Positions 51,971-61,644 are shown, counted from the stretch's first letter. The stretch: 64,000 nucleotides of DNA from Desulfosporosinus acidiphilus SJ4 (GCF_000255115.2 NC_018068.1:930001-994000); one strand, 5' to 3'. Program-made: numbers and translations. The notes: generated by a model not told the origin, from the letters alone.

Positions 51971-52709
51971 TCTCAAAGAGGGAAAAGCTGTGCGTTTATT
52001 GCAGGGGCGCATGGAAGACTCCACGGTTTACGCTGATGACCCTGTTGAGGTGGCTGAGAACTTTAAAAAGCAAGGGGCTTCCCACTTGCATGTTGTTGAT
52101 TTAAATGGGGCCTTTACCGGGCAGCCGGTCAATGATGAGGTAATTCGCAAAATCGTGGGGAGTGTTTCCCTGAAGGTCCAAGTGGGAGGCGGCATTCGAA
52201 CGATGGAACGAATTACCGAACTATTGGAATTAGGAGTGGAACGGGTTATCTTAGGAACTATTGCAGTCAAAGACCCGCAATTAGTTGCTGAGGCTGCCCG
52301 CCGCTATGGTGAACGGATCATTGTTGGAATTGATGCCTTAGGGGGGCGGGTTGCCGTCCAGGGCTGGGCCGAAGCCACAGAGATGCAGGCTGTTGATCTG
52401 GCACAAGCCATGAAGAATGTGGGGGTTAAACACATCGTTTTCACCGATATAGCCCGGGATGGAATGCTTAGCGGGCCTAACATTGAAAGTACGGTTCAGT
52501 TGGCCCAAGAGACGGGCATCAATGTTATTACTTCTGGGGGAATTTCGACCTTAGAAGACATAAGGCGGCTGCAGACGGAACACTTAAAAGGGATTCCCAT
52601 TGAGGGTGCCATAACGGGAAAGGCCCTCTATAGCGGTGCCTTTACGCTGAAAGAAGCTTTAGAAGCGGCAAATTATAAGCCGCAGTTAACAGAAAAAAGG
52701 GGGGAATGA
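51948..52709 (+). CDS. hisA: HisA, phosphoribosylformimino-AICAR-phosphate isomerase
   Basis: 253 residues, a (beta/alpha)8 barrel. The first catalytic Asp is in [17 protein letters not shown] and the second in [14 protein letters not shown]. Phosphate-binding loops are VGGGIRT and TSGGIST. It performs the Amadori rearrangement of ProFAR. ATG 51948 is inside hisH (23-bp overlap), so the two are tightly coupled. hisF begins one base after the stop codon. Confidence 0.95.
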   Translation: MLLFPAIDLKEGKAVRLLQGRMEDSTVYADDPVEVAENFKKQGASHLHVVDLNGAFTGQPVNDEVIRKIVGSVSLKVQVGGGIRTMERITELLELGVERVILGTIAVKDPQLVAEAARRYGERIIVGIDALGGRVAVQGWAEATEMQAVDLAQAMKNVGVKHIVFTDIARDGMLSGPNIESTVQLAQETGINVITSGGISTLEDIRRLQTEHLKGIPIEGAITGKALYSGAFTLKEALEAANYKPQLTEKRGE

Positions 52710-52710
52710 G

Positions 52711-53475
52711 ATGTTAAGCAAACGAATTATTCCCTGTTTAGATGTTCATGACGGACGTGTCGTCAAAGGCACTAACTTTGTGCAATTAAGGGATGCCGGT
52801 GATCCGGTGGAGCTTGCCGCCCTCTATGATCGAGAAGGTGCAGATGAGCTGGTGTTTTTAGATATTACTGCTTCTTCCGATAAAAGAGAGACCATGGTGG
52901 ATGTGGTACGGCGAACGGCGGAACAAGTTTTTATTCCCTTTACTATCGGAGGAGGATTGCGTACCATTGAGGATATCCGCAAGATGCTGCGGGCCGGGGC
53001 GGACAAAGTATCTTTGAATACTTCTGCAGTGCAGAATCCCAGATTGATCCAAGAAGGTGCTTATGCCTTTGGAAGCCAGTGTATTGTTGTTGCTATTGAC
53101 GCGCGCAGTACAGCTCCGGGAAAATGGGAAGTTTATATTCACGGGGGAAGAACACCAACAGGCAAGGATGTTTTAGAATGGGCCGAGGAAGCCGAAAGGC
53201 TCGGGGGCGGGGAAATTCTCTTAACTTCCATGGATCGGGATGGAACGAAAGCTGGTTATGAATTAGAATTGACAAGAGCTGTAAGCAGAGCGGTTTCTCT
53301 TCCCGTGATTGCCAGCGGCGGTGTGGGTACTCTGGAACATTTGGCGGAGGGACTTACTTTAGGAGAGGCTGATGCTGTTTTAGCGGCTTCGATTTTTCAT
53401 TATAAGGAATACAGCATAAAAGAGGCAAAAAGGTATTTGGCGGATCGGGGAATCTTAGTAAGGGGACTTGGGTAG
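52711..53475 (+). CDS. hisF: HisF, cyclase subunit of IGP synthase
   Basis: 254 residues, a barrel paralogous to HisA. Catalytic Asp in [15 protein letters not shown] and in [14 protein letters not shown]; phosphate loops [11 protein letters not shown] and [12 protein letters not shown]. It uses HisH-derived ammonia to form imidazoleglycerol phosphate and AICAR. It starts one base after hisA with its ribosome site (GGGGGGAATGAG) inside hisA. Confidence 0.96.
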   Translation: MLSKRIIPCLDVHDGRVVKGTNFVQLRDAGDPVELAALYDREGADELVFLDITASSDKRETMVDVVRRTAEQVFIPFTIGGGLRTIEDIRKMLRAGADKVSLNTSAVQNPRLIQEGAYAFGSQCIVVAIDARSTAPGKWEVYIHGGRTPTGKDVLEWAEEAERLGGGEILLTSMDRDGTKAGYELELTRAVSRAVSLPVIASGGVGTLEHLAEGLTLGEADAVLAASIFHYKEYSIKEAKRYLADRGILVRGLG

Positions 53476-53521
53476 GGGACTTGTGTGACATGCCCATAAA
53501 ATTGGAAGGTAGCGATGTAAC

Positions 53522-54193
53522 ATGGAAGAAAATCAAATGGAACTTCTCGATTTATCAGGAATCCGCTGGGATGCTCATGGGCTTGTCCCTGCGATTGCCC
53601 AGGATGTGGAGACTAAAGAAGTTCTTATGCTTGCCTATATGAATGAGGAATCCTTGAGAAGGACGATGAAGGAACGAAAAGCTTGCTATTATAGCAGGAG
53701 CAGGCAAGCTCTTTGGCTGAAAGGCGAAACCTCGGGGCATTTTCAAGAGGTTGTGGATATTAAATTTGATTGCGATCAAGATGCTCTGCTTTTGACGGTA
53801 AGACAGACAGGGATGGCGTGTCATGAAAATCATTTTTCATGCTTTCACTATGATTTGGAAAAGAATGGTTTTAAGAAGGTTGGAGAACCTGACGTGAAAC
53901 CCGACGTGCCTTTAGGAAGAACTTTGGAATTATTGACTGAGGTGATTCACTCGCGAAATCTTGAGCGGCCGGAAGGTGCTTATACCACGTACCTCTTTGA
54001 AAAAGGGATTGATAAAATTCTCAAGAAGGTCGGGGAAGAATGTGCTGAGGTAATTATTGCGGCTAAAAACTCAGATCCGGATGAGATTCGCTATGAGGTC
54101 TCGGATTTGTTCTATCATGTTTTAGTGATGTTGGAAGAGCGCGGGGTTAAGGTTGAAGAGATCAGTAAGGAGCTTTACAAGAGGCGAAAGTAA
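53522..54193 (+). CDS. hisIE: HisIE, fused PR-AMP cyclohydrolase and PR-ATP pyrophosphohydrolase
   Basis: 223 residues. The HisI domain (about 1-115) has YYSRSRQALWLKGETSGH, zinc-binding DCDQDALLL and GMACHENHFSCF. The HisE domain (about 125-223) has LTEVIHSRN, TYLFEKGIDKILKKVGEECA, EVIIAAKN and EVSDLFYHVLVML. It performs steps 2 and 3 of the pathway, after HisG. It closes the operon. The start follows a TGGAAGGTAG site. Confidence 0.95.
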   Translation: MEENQMELLDLSGIRWDAHGLVPAIAQDVETKEVLMLAYMNEESLRRTMKERKACYYSRSRQALWLKGETSGHFQEVVDIKFDCDQDALLLTVRQTGMACHENHFSCFHYDLEKNGFKKVGEPDVKPDVPLGRTLELLTEVIHSRNLERPEGAYTTYLFEKGIDKILKKVGEECAEVIIAAKNSDPDEIRYEVSDLFYHVLVMLEERGVKVEEISKELYKRRK

Positions 54194-54431
54194 CAATAAT
54201 TAGACCCCATGGCATTAAAACGGTGCCAAGTTTTGAGGGAAATGAGCTGTTTTTGGGGTGTTAACTTTAAGAAACTCTGTCCTAAAAAGTCTTTGGAAAT
54301 CTATGAAGGATTTTAAGGGATTGGGATTTAGAGAATAATGTAGTATTATATAATCAGATCAGCACAAGAGAACTTATCAATAGAAACATGAAGTCTGTCC
54401 TGATACTTGAAGATAAGCGTAGGTGGCTGTT
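54194..54431. other. spacer after the his operon
   Basis: Contains an imperfect ACCCCATGGCA ... TTTTTGGGGTG pairing (about 54203-54259) that may end the his transcript. No gene. Confidence 0.4.
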
Positions 54432-54719
54432 GTGTTTAAGATTACAGAAGATTGTGTTGAAAACAAACAATTTGTTGAGTATTTTAGTTCTGATGCTAAA
54501 AAGGGTACGGAAGAGTTTGAACAATTGATTAAGGAATTTGAAGCGGGACCTCAGTATAAATTTCGGATGCGGGATGTTGATGAAGTAGTTTATTTTATTG
54601 GGTATTCAGACGATAATACCAAAAAAAGAGGCTTTGATCCGTTTGATATGTATGGAGAGTACTATGGTTGCTTTGATATCCAGTATCTTAATGATCAGGG
54701 TGAATATGTGCGATTGTAG
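54432..54719 (+). CDS. small acidic uncharacterised protein
   Basis: 95 residues if started at GTG 54432 (AGGTGG upstream at 54420-54425); a GTG at 54423 is also possible. The sequence is acidic and aromatic (FKITEDCVENKQFVEYF, EFEAGPQYKFRMRDVDEVVY, FDPFDMYGEYYGCFDIQYL) and has no membrane segment. No family was recognised. It has its own terminator just downstream. It is a plausible small soluble protein of unknown function. Confidence 0.55.
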   Translation: MFKITEDCVENKQFVEYFSSDAKKGTEEFEQLIKEFEAGPQYKFRMRDVDEVVYFIGYSDDNTKKRGFDPFDMYGEYYGCFDIQYLNDQGEYVRL

Positions 54720-54752
54720 TTTGGTTTGAACGAAGTTTGTAAGAGTTAGGAA

Positions 54753-54788
54753 AAAGGGCTAGAGGCAATGCTTCTGGCCTTATTCTTA
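54753..54788 (+). terminator. intrinsic terminator
   Basis: AAGGGCTAGAGG pairs with CTTCTGGCCTT around AATG, followed by ATTCTTATAAT. It ends the small acidic protein gene. Confidence 0.5.
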
Positions 54789-54848
54789 TAATATGTTATT
54801 TTTTGACTTTGTTTGTATAATCCCCAAGGACTAATCTGAAAGTGAACT

Positions 54849-54868
54849 TGTTCAGCTAAAGCTGAACA
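54849..54868 (+). promoter_or_regulatory. hairpin in the leader of the Nudix gene
   Basis: TGTTCAGCT and AGCTGAACA pair perfectly around AA. It lies about 100 bases before the Nudix start and may be a leader hairpin or an operator. Confidence 0.35.
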
Positions 54869-54969
54869 TCAGGGCTTCGATGGCGATAGTTTCCAATGGA
54901 GAGTTCCTATATTATATAAGTTGGACGGGGGTTATATAGTTTTTTTATATTGGAAAAGGAGTGGGAAAC

Positions 54970-55635
54970 ATGGATGAAGTTAATCTGGAAGGGGTAACGA
55001 AAAAGTTACCTTTGGTTCCGGGAATTAATGGGAAAGATGAATATTTCAATTCTGCCGTCTTAGTACTATTGATGTTAATAGATGGTCAGTACCATTTTGT
55101 CTTTGAGAAAAGAGCGGCCTTAATTAGACAGGCAGGTGAGATTTGTTTCCCGGGGGGGAAGTTTGATCCGAAGAAGGATAAAAACTATCAGGAAACAGCC
55201 GTTCGAGAAACCGAAGAGGAACTGGGCATAACGGCTGACCGGATAAAAATTATCGGGCCTTTGGATACCGTGATTTCCACCATTGGAACAACAGTGGATG
55301 CCTTTTTGGGTATTCTTGATGTAGAAAGCTTAGAGAACTTAAGTATAAACATCCCGGAAGTTGAGCGGATTTTTACAGTACCTGTTTCGCATTTCGAAGC
55401 TAATGAACCTGATGTATATCAAGTAATCCTTGAAGTTCATCCTTCTCACCTCAATCAAGCAGGCGAAGAAGTGGTAACATTTCCTGCCAAGGAATTGGGC
55501 CTCCCCGAACGCTATCATAAACAGTGGGGAAATGTGAAAAGCAATATTTATGTTTATAAGGTCAATGACGTTACAATTTGGGGGATTACGGCTCGGCTGA
55601 TCAGGGATGTTGTAAGAAAGATTAAGGAAATTTAA
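54970..55635 (+). CDS. Nudix hydrolase, CoA-pyrophosphatase-like
   Basis: 221 residues from ATG 54970, ten bases after AAAGGAG. The Nudix box is extended as GGKFDPKKDKNYQE with TAVRETEEELGI, giving the G-x5-E-x7-REUxEExGU pattern. Before it, VFEKRAALIRQAGEICFPG matches the NuCoA motif (LL-T-R-SxxxRxHxGExxFPGG) of coenzyme A pyrophosphatases. Expected activity is cleavage of CoA or related nucleoside diphosphate derivatives. It is at least 60 residues longer than the catalytic core needs; the C-terminus (VKSNIYVYKVNDVTIWGITA) is typical of this subfamily. Confidence 0.85.
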   Translation: MDEVNLEGVTKKLPLVPGINGKDEYFNSAVLVLLMLIDGQYHFVFEKRAALIRQAGEICFPGGKFDPKKDKNYQETAVRETEEELGITADRIKIIGPLDTVISTIGTTVDAFLGILDVESLENLSINIPEVERIFTVPVSHFEANEPDVYQVILEVHPSHLNQAGEEVVTFPAKELGLPERYHKQWGNVKSNIYVYKVNDVTIWGITARLIRDVVRKIKEI

Positions 55636-55754
55636 TCCTCAGGAAGGCAAAATTAGTGAACAAAGCAGGAATCGTGTGTATTTTTAGAGAATTTTAAGTG
55701 TATTGAAGTAACTGGATTATTGAAGCTAACTATTATTTGGAGGTGTTTCAAAAA

Positions 55755-56189
55755 ATGGAGCAATTATCAGATTTCCCTGTTCAGGTAACCATACCAATCG
55801 CTTGGGGCGAGATGGATTCCTATGGCCATATTAATAACATCTATTATTTAAGATATTTCGAAATAGCCCGGATTCAGTATTTTCGTGAAATGGGCTTAAT
55901 GGATATGAAACTAGAGACAGGACTTGGTCCAATCTTGGCTCAGACGACATGTAAGTATCTTAAACCATTACAATATCCGGATCAAATCGTCGTAGGGGCG
56001 AAGATAAAATCAATGAGTAAGTCAAGTTTTGTGATGGAACACCTGATCGTCAGCGAAAAGATTGGAGTTGCCGCTTCTGGAGAAGGGGTAATTGTCATGT
56101 ATGATTACAATGCGGCACAGAAGGCAGAAATACCCGCCACCATTAGAAGTCAAATTGAGGAATTTGAGAAAAAAACGTTCACAAATTAA
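55755..56189 (+). CDS. acyl-CoA thioesterase, hot-dog fold (4-hydroxybenzoyl-CoA thioesterase/YbgC type)
   Basis: 144 residues from ATG 55755, ten bases after GGAGGTG. Hot-dog motif AWGEMDSYGHINNIYYLRYFE contains the catalytic Asp and the His-Ile-Asn-Asn loop of this family. LAQTTCKYLKPLQYPDQIVV and SFVMEHLIVSEK follow. It hydrolyses short or aromatic acyl-CoAs. The preceding Nudix enzyme acts on CoA species, which hints at shared CoA turnover; they are 120 bp apart. Confidence 0.85.
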   Translation: MEQLSDFPVQVTIPIAWGEMDSYGHINNIYYLRYFEIARIQYFREMGLMDMKLETGLGPILAQTTCKYLKPLQYPDQIVVGAKIKSMSKSSFVMEHLIVSEKIGVAASGEGVIVMYDYNAAQKAEIPATIRSQIEEFEKKTFTN

Positions 56190-56353
56190 AGTGTCAAAGT
56201 GTCATAAATGATCTCTGTAATATCCGTAAGATCCGTAAACTACAGACTTGTACGGTTTAAAAACTGTTTTAAAGATCATGTGAAACTAAGAGGGCTCATC
56301 GCATCATGCTGTTGCGAACTTACGATCGATTGAAAATAGATTGGGGATAAGGT

Positions 56354-56890
56354 ATGTCGCAAATAATAAATACGACATTAAATGACTTTACTTTAAGATT
56401 TGCCGAAATTGACGATGTTCCGCTAATTTTAAGTTTCATCAGAGAGCTGGCCGAGTATGAAAAAATGCTCTCCGCAGTAGTAGCAACAGAGGAAGATCTA
56501 AAGGAATCGTTGTTCCAACGCAAGATGGCTGAGGTTATTATTGGGGAATATAAAAATCAGCCAGTAGGTTTTGCTTTATTCTTTCATAACTTTTCTACAT
56601 TTCTTGGGAAGCCTGGAATATATCTTGAGGATCTTTATATAAAACCGGAAATGCGCGGCAAGGGATTGGGCAAAATAATACTTTCTTTCCTTGCCCAATT
56701 GGTTATTGAGCGTAAATGTGGACGCTTAGAATGGTGGTGTTTAGACTGGAACAAGCCTTCCATAGAATTTTATAAACAGTTAGGTGCAGTTCCAATGGAT
56801 GACTGGACAGTCTATAGAGTTTGTGACGAAGCACTGCATAAATTGCGAGAAACTTTTCGGAGTCATGAGGAAGAGACAATGAAAGAATGA
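56354..56890 (+). CDS. GNAT-family N-acetyltransferase (diamine acetyltransferase-like)
   Basis: 178 residues from ATG 56354, after GGGGATAAGG. N-terminal LRFAEIDDVPLILSFIRELAEYEKM is typical of spermidine/spermine-type and related N-acetyltransferases. LYIKPEMRGKGLGKIILSFLA is the acetyl-CoA-binding motif, and WWCLDWNKPSIEFYKQLGAVPMDDWTVYR completes the core. The target amine is unknown. A clean terminator follows. Confidence 0.88.
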   Translation: MSQIINTTLNDFTLRFAEIDDVPLILSFIRELAEYEKMLSAVVATEEDLKESLFQRKMAEVIIGEYKNQPVGFALFFHNFSTFLGKPGIYLEDLYIKPEMRGKGLGKIILSFLAQLVIERKCGRLEWWCLDWNKPSIEFYKQLGAVPMDDWTVYRVCDEALHKLRETFRSHEEETMKE

Positions 56891-56913
56891 AGAGTTTATG
56901 TAATACTGATCTA

Positions 56914-56950
56914 AAAAGGCTATGACGAATATGACATAGCCTTTTGGTTT
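56914..56950 (+). terminator. terminator of the GNAT gene
   Basis: AAAAGGCTATG (56914-56924) pairs with CATAGCCTTTT (56935-56945) around a 10-nt loop, followed by GGTTT. Confidence 0.75.
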
Positions 56951-57015
56951 ACGTAAAGAAATATATTTTTAGGAGTGGAAGGTCTAGGCTTGATTTTGCC
57001 GAATGACTAGTTAAT

Positions 57016-58581
57016 TGAGTTAGTTTCATAATTCATACCCCTTGATATAAGCGGGCTTTTTACCCGTAAAAAAAGGAGTACCTCCCCAAAATCTCGAAAG
57101 TGTAAGTGACCAAACAAACACCGAGAGGTTGAAAGGAGAACTCCCAATGTTTAGTATTCGCCAAGAACGTCTATTTTCCTTGGAAGAAATCTTAGAAATG
57201 TCACCGAAAGAATCGTATCCGCTTCTATTGGATCCGCTGAATATTACTCCTTTGTTGAGAGTGGTTTCAAAAAAGGCATTTTTGGGAGCTCCAACCACGC
57301 TTAACTATTCAGCCATGATCTATTCTTTATTCATTCGAGTGATCGAACGAATTCCTACGATCAAAGATTTACGAAAACGATTAAAAAACAGCTTGGAATT
57401 CCGTTTCGACTGCGGCTTTACGATGGCTGATGCAGTTCCTAGCGAGTCCTCTTATACTCGAATGATTCAAAAAATCAAGGGTTCTTCTGCTTTGGAAAAA
57501 ATTCAAAATGAACTAGTCTCTCAGGCGTTTCAAGAAGGCTTCATCGATGGGGATGTTATAGCCATCGATGCTACTCATATTGAAGCGAGAGACCGTAAAC
57601 CTGAGAAAAAGAAAGACGAAGAGGTTCCAGTCAAGCAAACCTCCAAAAAACGCGGACGAAAACCCAAATCGGAACGGGAGAAATGGCTCAAAGAACAACA
57701 GGAACTGGAAGAGAATCGACCCCTCTTTGAGAAGAAAATTGAAGCTCAACTTCCTCTTGATTTCAAGACGATCGAACAGCAAATCCCGCAAGATCCTCAC
57801 TGGGGAATTAAGAAAAACTCCGAGGGCAAAAACGTCTTTTGGTTCGGGTTCAAAGGTCATCTTCTCGTGGACTGTAAAAGCCAATACATTTTAAAGTCCT
57901 TACTTTCCTCGGGAAATGTCAATGATGGCAAAATGGCGATTCCTCTACTCAAGGCTCTTCATGAACTTCACCCCCAGCTGAAGCCTTCCTATTCGCTTTT
58001 GGATGCTGGTTACGATTACAGCCCAATTTACCAACAAGCAAAAGCCATGGGGTCAAGGGCCCTGATTGATTACAATCCACGCAATGAACAACTACCCGAA
58101 GACAAGGACAAATACTTTTGCCCTAAGTGTCAAGAAGGTCATTCCTACCGATATGATAGCTATGATTCCCGATACGACACGTTGAAATATACTCAACCCA
58201 AGAAGTGCAAAGAGTGTCCTCTGAAAGAAAACAACCAGTGTCAAAAGGTATTCAAGGTTAAGGTTTCCTCAGACCCCAGAAAATACACCGTTCCAGCCAG
58301 AGGAAGTGGGCGCTACTTTGAACTCTATAAACAGAGAACAGCCGTAGAACGTGTTAATGCTTATCTCAAAGAGTACTTTCAGTTAAACAACATTCGACAT
58401 CGAGGAAACGTAGCCAAAATCGACTTCGAGTTTTCTATCCTGACCTATACCCTCTGCAAATTAGCCGTAGACCGATTGAACAAGTTCAAACGTATAGCTG
58501 CAGCATAAATCTTCAAAAAATGTTACTAACGAAATTCTGAAGGTCTGAGCTTTAACAATTAAACATTATGAAATTGACTCA
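57016..58581 (+). mobile_element. insertion sequence, copy 2
   Basis: Same 1,566-bp unit as 35091-36656, same orientation, no difference seen. Termini TGAGTTAGTTTCATAAT and the complement TGAGTCAATTTCATAAT. AT lies on both sides (57014-57015 and 58582-58583), again compatible with a 2-bp target duplication. It inserted between the GNAT terminator and the pepF promoter, breaking no gene. Confidence 0.9.
57147..58508 (+). CDS. DDE transposase (IS1182-like), copy 2
   Basis: 453 residues, identical in sequence to the transposase at 35222-36583, with the same ribosome site and ATG. The full set of catalytic residues is present (Asp in AIDATHIEA, Asp in LLDAGYDYS, Glu in RTAVERVNAY). Two intact identical copies indicate that either could supply transposase and that the pair can recombine. 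Direct orientation would delete, or duplicate, the 22 kb between them, including the whole histidine operon. Confidence 0.92.
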   Translation: MFSIRQERLFSLEEILEMSPKESYPLLLDPLNITPLLRVVSKKAFLGAPTTLNYSAMIYSLFIRVIERIPTIKDLRKRLKNSLEFRFDCGFTMADAVPSESSYTRMIQKIKGSSALEKIQNELVSQAFQEGFIDGDVIAIDATHIEARDRKPEKKKDEEVPVKQTSKKRGRKPKSEREKWLKEQQELEENRPLFEKKIEAQLPLDFKTIEQQIPQDPHWGIKKNSEGKNVFWFGFKGHLLVDCKSQYILKSLLSSGNVNDGKMAIPLLKALHELHPQLKPSYSLLDAGYDYSPIYQQAKAMGSRALIDYNPRNEQLPEDKDKYFCPKCQEGHSYRYDSYDSRYDTLKYTQPKKCKECPLKENNQCQKVFKVKVSSDPRKYTVPARGSGRYFELYKQRTAVERVNAYLKEYFQLNNIRHRGNVAKIDFEFSILTYTLCKLAVDRLNKFKRIAAA

Positions 58582-58667
58582 ATTGTTTTATATTTTGACT
58601 AGAGAATTAAAATATTTCTTTTTGAGCCAAAATAAATAATCATACTTGAGGGAAGGTGTTATTAGTC

Positions 58668-60362
58668 ATGAAATTTCAAGATTATAAATACCATCGGCCT
58701 GACTTAGAGGTTATAAAATCTAAGTTCTCTTCTCTGTTGGAGAAATTTGAGCAAGCTGAGAGTTTGGACGAGCAAGATGCAGCGATGGTTGAAATTAACG
58801 CATTACGCAGGGAATTCGAGTCAATGTCACAGCTGGCCTCAATCCGACATACCATTGACACGATGGATACATATTATGAACAGGAACAAGAGTATTTTGA
58901 TGAAACGATGCCCATATACGAAGGGTTAATTTCTGAATTCTATCAGGCTTTAGTGAACTCTTCATTTCGCAGTTCTTTAGTGAAAAAGTGGGGCAAACAG
59001 CTATTTACGATTGCCGAGTTAATGTTGAAAACGTTTAAGCCGGAGATTATTGAAGAATTACAGCTTGAGAATAGGTTAATCACTGAATACACAAAACTCA
59101 TCGCTTCAGCCAGTATTATGTTTGAGGGCGAAGAACGCAACTTGCCCGGTCTCGGTCCCTTCCAACAGTCGGAAGACCGGTTGATGAGGAAAAGGGCCCA
59201 CGAAGCCCGTTACACTTTTTTTGCCGAAAATGAAGATACATTAGATAGAATCTATGATGATCTGGTTAAAATTCGTACTCAGATTGCCCGAAAACTTGGC
59301 TATGAGAATTATATTGAACTTGGCTATGCTCGAATGTTACGTTCGGATTATAACCCGGAAATGGTGGCTAATTTCCGCCGGCAGGTTGCAGAGGAAATTG
59401 TTCCCGTTGCAACAAAGCTGCGTGAACGGCAGCGGAAGCGGCTTGGCTTAGATAATCTTATGTATTATGACGAAAAGATTAATTTTCCGAAGGGAAACGC
59501 CAAACCTCAGGGCGATCCGGAATGGATTCTGGACAACGGGCGAAGGATGTATAAAGAACTGTCTCCCGAGACTGATGAATTCTTTACCTTTATGACAGAT
59601 CATGAGCTTATGGATTTGGTAAGCAAAAAGGGCAAAGCCGGAGGCGGCTACTGCACTTTTATTAGCGAATATCGTTCGCCTTTTATTTTTTCTAATTTCA
59701 ATGGGACCTCAGGAGACGTTGATGTTTTGACCCATGAGGCGGGGCACGCCTTCCAGGTTTATAGCAGTCAAAATTTTTCCTTGCCTGAATATCAATGGCC
59801 AACCTATGAATCATGTGAAATTCATTCCATGAGCATGGAGTTTTTCGCCTGGCCCTGGATGGACTTGTTCTTTAAAGAAGGGGCAGACAAATATCGCTTT
59901 ACTCATTTAAGTGAGGCCCTTTTATTTATACCCTATGGAGTAACTGTCGATGAGTTTCAGCATTTCATTTATTCAAAACCTGAAGCAACTCCCCAAGAGA
60001 GAAAAGAAGCTTGGAGAAAAATCGAAAGCAAATATCTTCCCCATCGTAATTATGCAGGCAATGAATATCTGGAGCAAGGCAGTTACTGGCATCAACAAAG
60101 CCATATCTTTAGTGCTCCCTTCTACTATATCGATTATACTCTTGCTCAAATATGCGCTTTTCAGTTCTGGAAAAAATCCGGGGAAAGCCGGGAGTCTGCT
60201 TGGCAAGATTATTTAAAATTGTGTCGCATAGGCGGCAGCCAATCCTTTTTAGGTTTAGTCAAAGAAGCAAATTTAACCTCACCATTTGAAAATGGATGTG
60301 TTCGGAGTGTCATCCAAGCCATTGAGGAATGGCTTGATAAAGTTGATGACAGCCGGTTATAA
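58668..60362 (+). CDS. pepF: oligoendopeptidase F-type metallopeptidase (M3 family)
   Basis: 564 residues from ATG 58668, after GAGGGAAGG. The zinc motif HEAGH is in VLTHEAGHAFQVY (about residues 355-365), with the third ligand Glu in YESCEIHSMSMEFF. YCTFISEYRSPFIFSNFNGT precedes it, and the substrate-gating Tyr/His region is SYWHQQSHIFSAPFYYIDYT. It cleaves oligopeptides of 7-17 residues in the cytoplasm. It has no signal peptide. It is likely co-transcribed with the following hydrolase gene (55 bp gap). Confidence 0.93.
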   Translation: MKFQDYKYHRPDLEVIKSKFSSLLEKFEQAESLDEQDAAMVEINALRREFESMSQLASIRHTIDTMDTYYEQEQEYFDETMPIYEGLISEFYQALVNSSFRSSLVKKWGKQLFTIAELMLKTFKPEIIEELQLENRLITEYTKLIASASIMFEGEERNLPGLGPFQQSEDRLMRKRAHEARYTFFAENEDTLDRIYDDLVKIRTQIARKLGYENYIELGYARMLRSDYNPEMVANFRRQVAEEIVPVATKLRERQRKRLGLDNLMYYDEKINFPKGNAKPQGDPEWILDNGRRMYKELSPETDEFFTFMTDHELMDLVSKKGKAGGGYCTFISEYRSPFIFSNFNGTSGDVDVLTHEAGHAFQVYSSQNFSLPEYQWPTYESCEIHSMSMEFFAWPWMDLFFKEGADKYRFTHLSEALLFIPYGVTVDEFQHFIYSKPEATPQERKEAWRKIESKYLPHRNYAGNEYLEQGSYWHQQSHIFSAPFYYIDYTLAQICAFQFWKKSGESRESAWQDYLKLCRIGGSQSFLGLVKEANLTSPFENGCVRSVIQAIEEWLDKVDDSRL

Positions 60363-60417
60363 GAATAATTCCCTAGAGTTGAAAAATAAGATACTTTATT
60401 AATTGGAGGCTTTTATT

Positions 60418-61383
60418 TTGATTACGGAAGTTTATCCCGGGATTTATAAAAACGAAATCCCATTACCTAAAAATCCCTTAAGAGCTATAAATAGTTATAT
60501 CCTGCTTTCTGATACAAGAAATTTAGTCATAGATACGGGCTTTAACACCCAAGAATGCCAGGCCGCCTTGCTGGAAGGTCTCCAAGAATTGAATGTTGAT
60601 CTGAGCAAGACGGAGCTATTAATCACGCATATGCATACCGATCATTCAGGTTTAGCCCCGGTCCTCAAAAAGCTTGGAGTAAAAACTGTCTATTTTAGTG
60701 AGATCGATGGAGGCCTTTTTAACCAAACATCAAAGCGAGACGCTTTCTTTCATACACTAAACAAAATATTCGGGCTTACAAATGATACTGCTTCAGGTTT
60801 TGGCAAAGAGTTTGGCACAAGGCTTGTTGAGCCTCTGGAATTTACACCTTTATCAGAGGGGGATGAACTGGTAATAGGAGACTATAAGCTGGAAGTGGTG
60901 GATATACCAGGACACACCCCAGGCCATATAGGCCTTTATGATCGTAGGCATAGGCTCTTTTTCAGCGGCGATCATATTCTTGATGAAATCACCCCGAATA
61001 TAACCTTCTGGGGATTTGAACAGGATATTTTAGCAACTTATTTTGAGAGTCTACATAAGGTTAGCCAGTATCCAATCGATTATCTTTTTACAGCTCATCG
61101 GAAGATTATCAGAAATCACCAAACAAGAATTAAAGAGCTCATCAACCATCATGATGAACGGCTCCGGGAAATCCTTGATATTCTCCGCAGCGGAAGAAAG
61201 ACTACCAGTGAGATGGCGGCTTCTATGCATTGGGATTTGAGTTATAATAGATGGGAGGATTTCCCTGTCCCGCAGAAGTGGTTTGCCTCAGGAGAAGCAT
61301 TGTCACATTTGGAACATCTTGTTCATACTGGGAAAGTTGAGCGAATTGAGGAAGATGGAGTGTTCTTTTACCAATTAAAATAA
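60418..61383 (+). CDS. metallo-beta-lactamase-fold hydrolase
   Basis: 321 residues from TTG 60418, eight bases after TTGGAGG (the TTG at 60403 overlaps that site). MBL motifs: THMHTDHSG (zinc site HxHxDH), later DIPGHTPGHIGLYD (third His), FFSGDHIL (bridging Asp) and TAHRKII (last His). A C-terminal winged-helix-like part (about 245-320) has GRKTTSEMAASMHW and HLEHLVHTGKVERIEEDGV. This resembles the LACTB2/glyoxalase II-like group. The substrate is unknown. Confidence 0.88.
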   Translation: MITEVYPGIYKNEIPLPKNPLRAINSYILLSDTRNLVIDTGFNTQECQAALLEGLQELNVDLSKTELLITHMHTDHSGLAPVLKKLGVKTVYFSEIDGGLFNQTSKRDAFFHTLNKIFGLTNDTASGFGKEFGTRLVEPLEFTPLSEGDELVIGDYKLEVVDIPGHTPGHIGLYDRRHRLFFSGDHILDEITPNITFWGFEQDILATYFESLHKVSQYPIDYLFTAHRKIIRNHQTRIKELINHHDERLREILDILRSGRKTTSEMAASMHWDLSYNRWEDFPVPQKWFASGEALSHLEHLVHTGKVERIEEDGVFFYQLK

Positions 61384-61411
61384 CTTTTGTATGAAATTTT
61401 AAGAGATTATT

Positions 61412-61558
61412 AGGCAGTCACCTCCGCCAGATGCTAACAAGTGCGAAGAAAGTCTTCGGGTGCCTGCCTGGATTTGTTTATACTTGATCACAATATTCAT
61501 GTGAATTGTTGGGGAGCGTCATAAAACCATTCAACTGGTTTTGAGACGCTCTCTTTTT
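61412..61558 (+). terminator. two hairpins after the MBL gene; the second is a terminator
   Basis: First: AGGCAG...CACC (61412-61422) pairs with GGTG-CTGCCT (about 61459-61469) around an inner GAAG-AAAGT-CTTC hairpin. Second: GAGCGTC...AAACCA (61514-61529) pairs with TGGTTT...GACGCTC (61536-61551), followed by TCTTTTTG. The second ends the pepF-MBL transcript. No gene lies in the 260-base gap. Confidence 0.65.
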
Positions 61559-61644
61559 GTTGAATGAATTGGGCCCTAAAACAAAAGAATGTCTAAAGGT
61601 AGGAGTATAGTAAAGTTATTAAACAATTAAAAGGAGATGAAACA

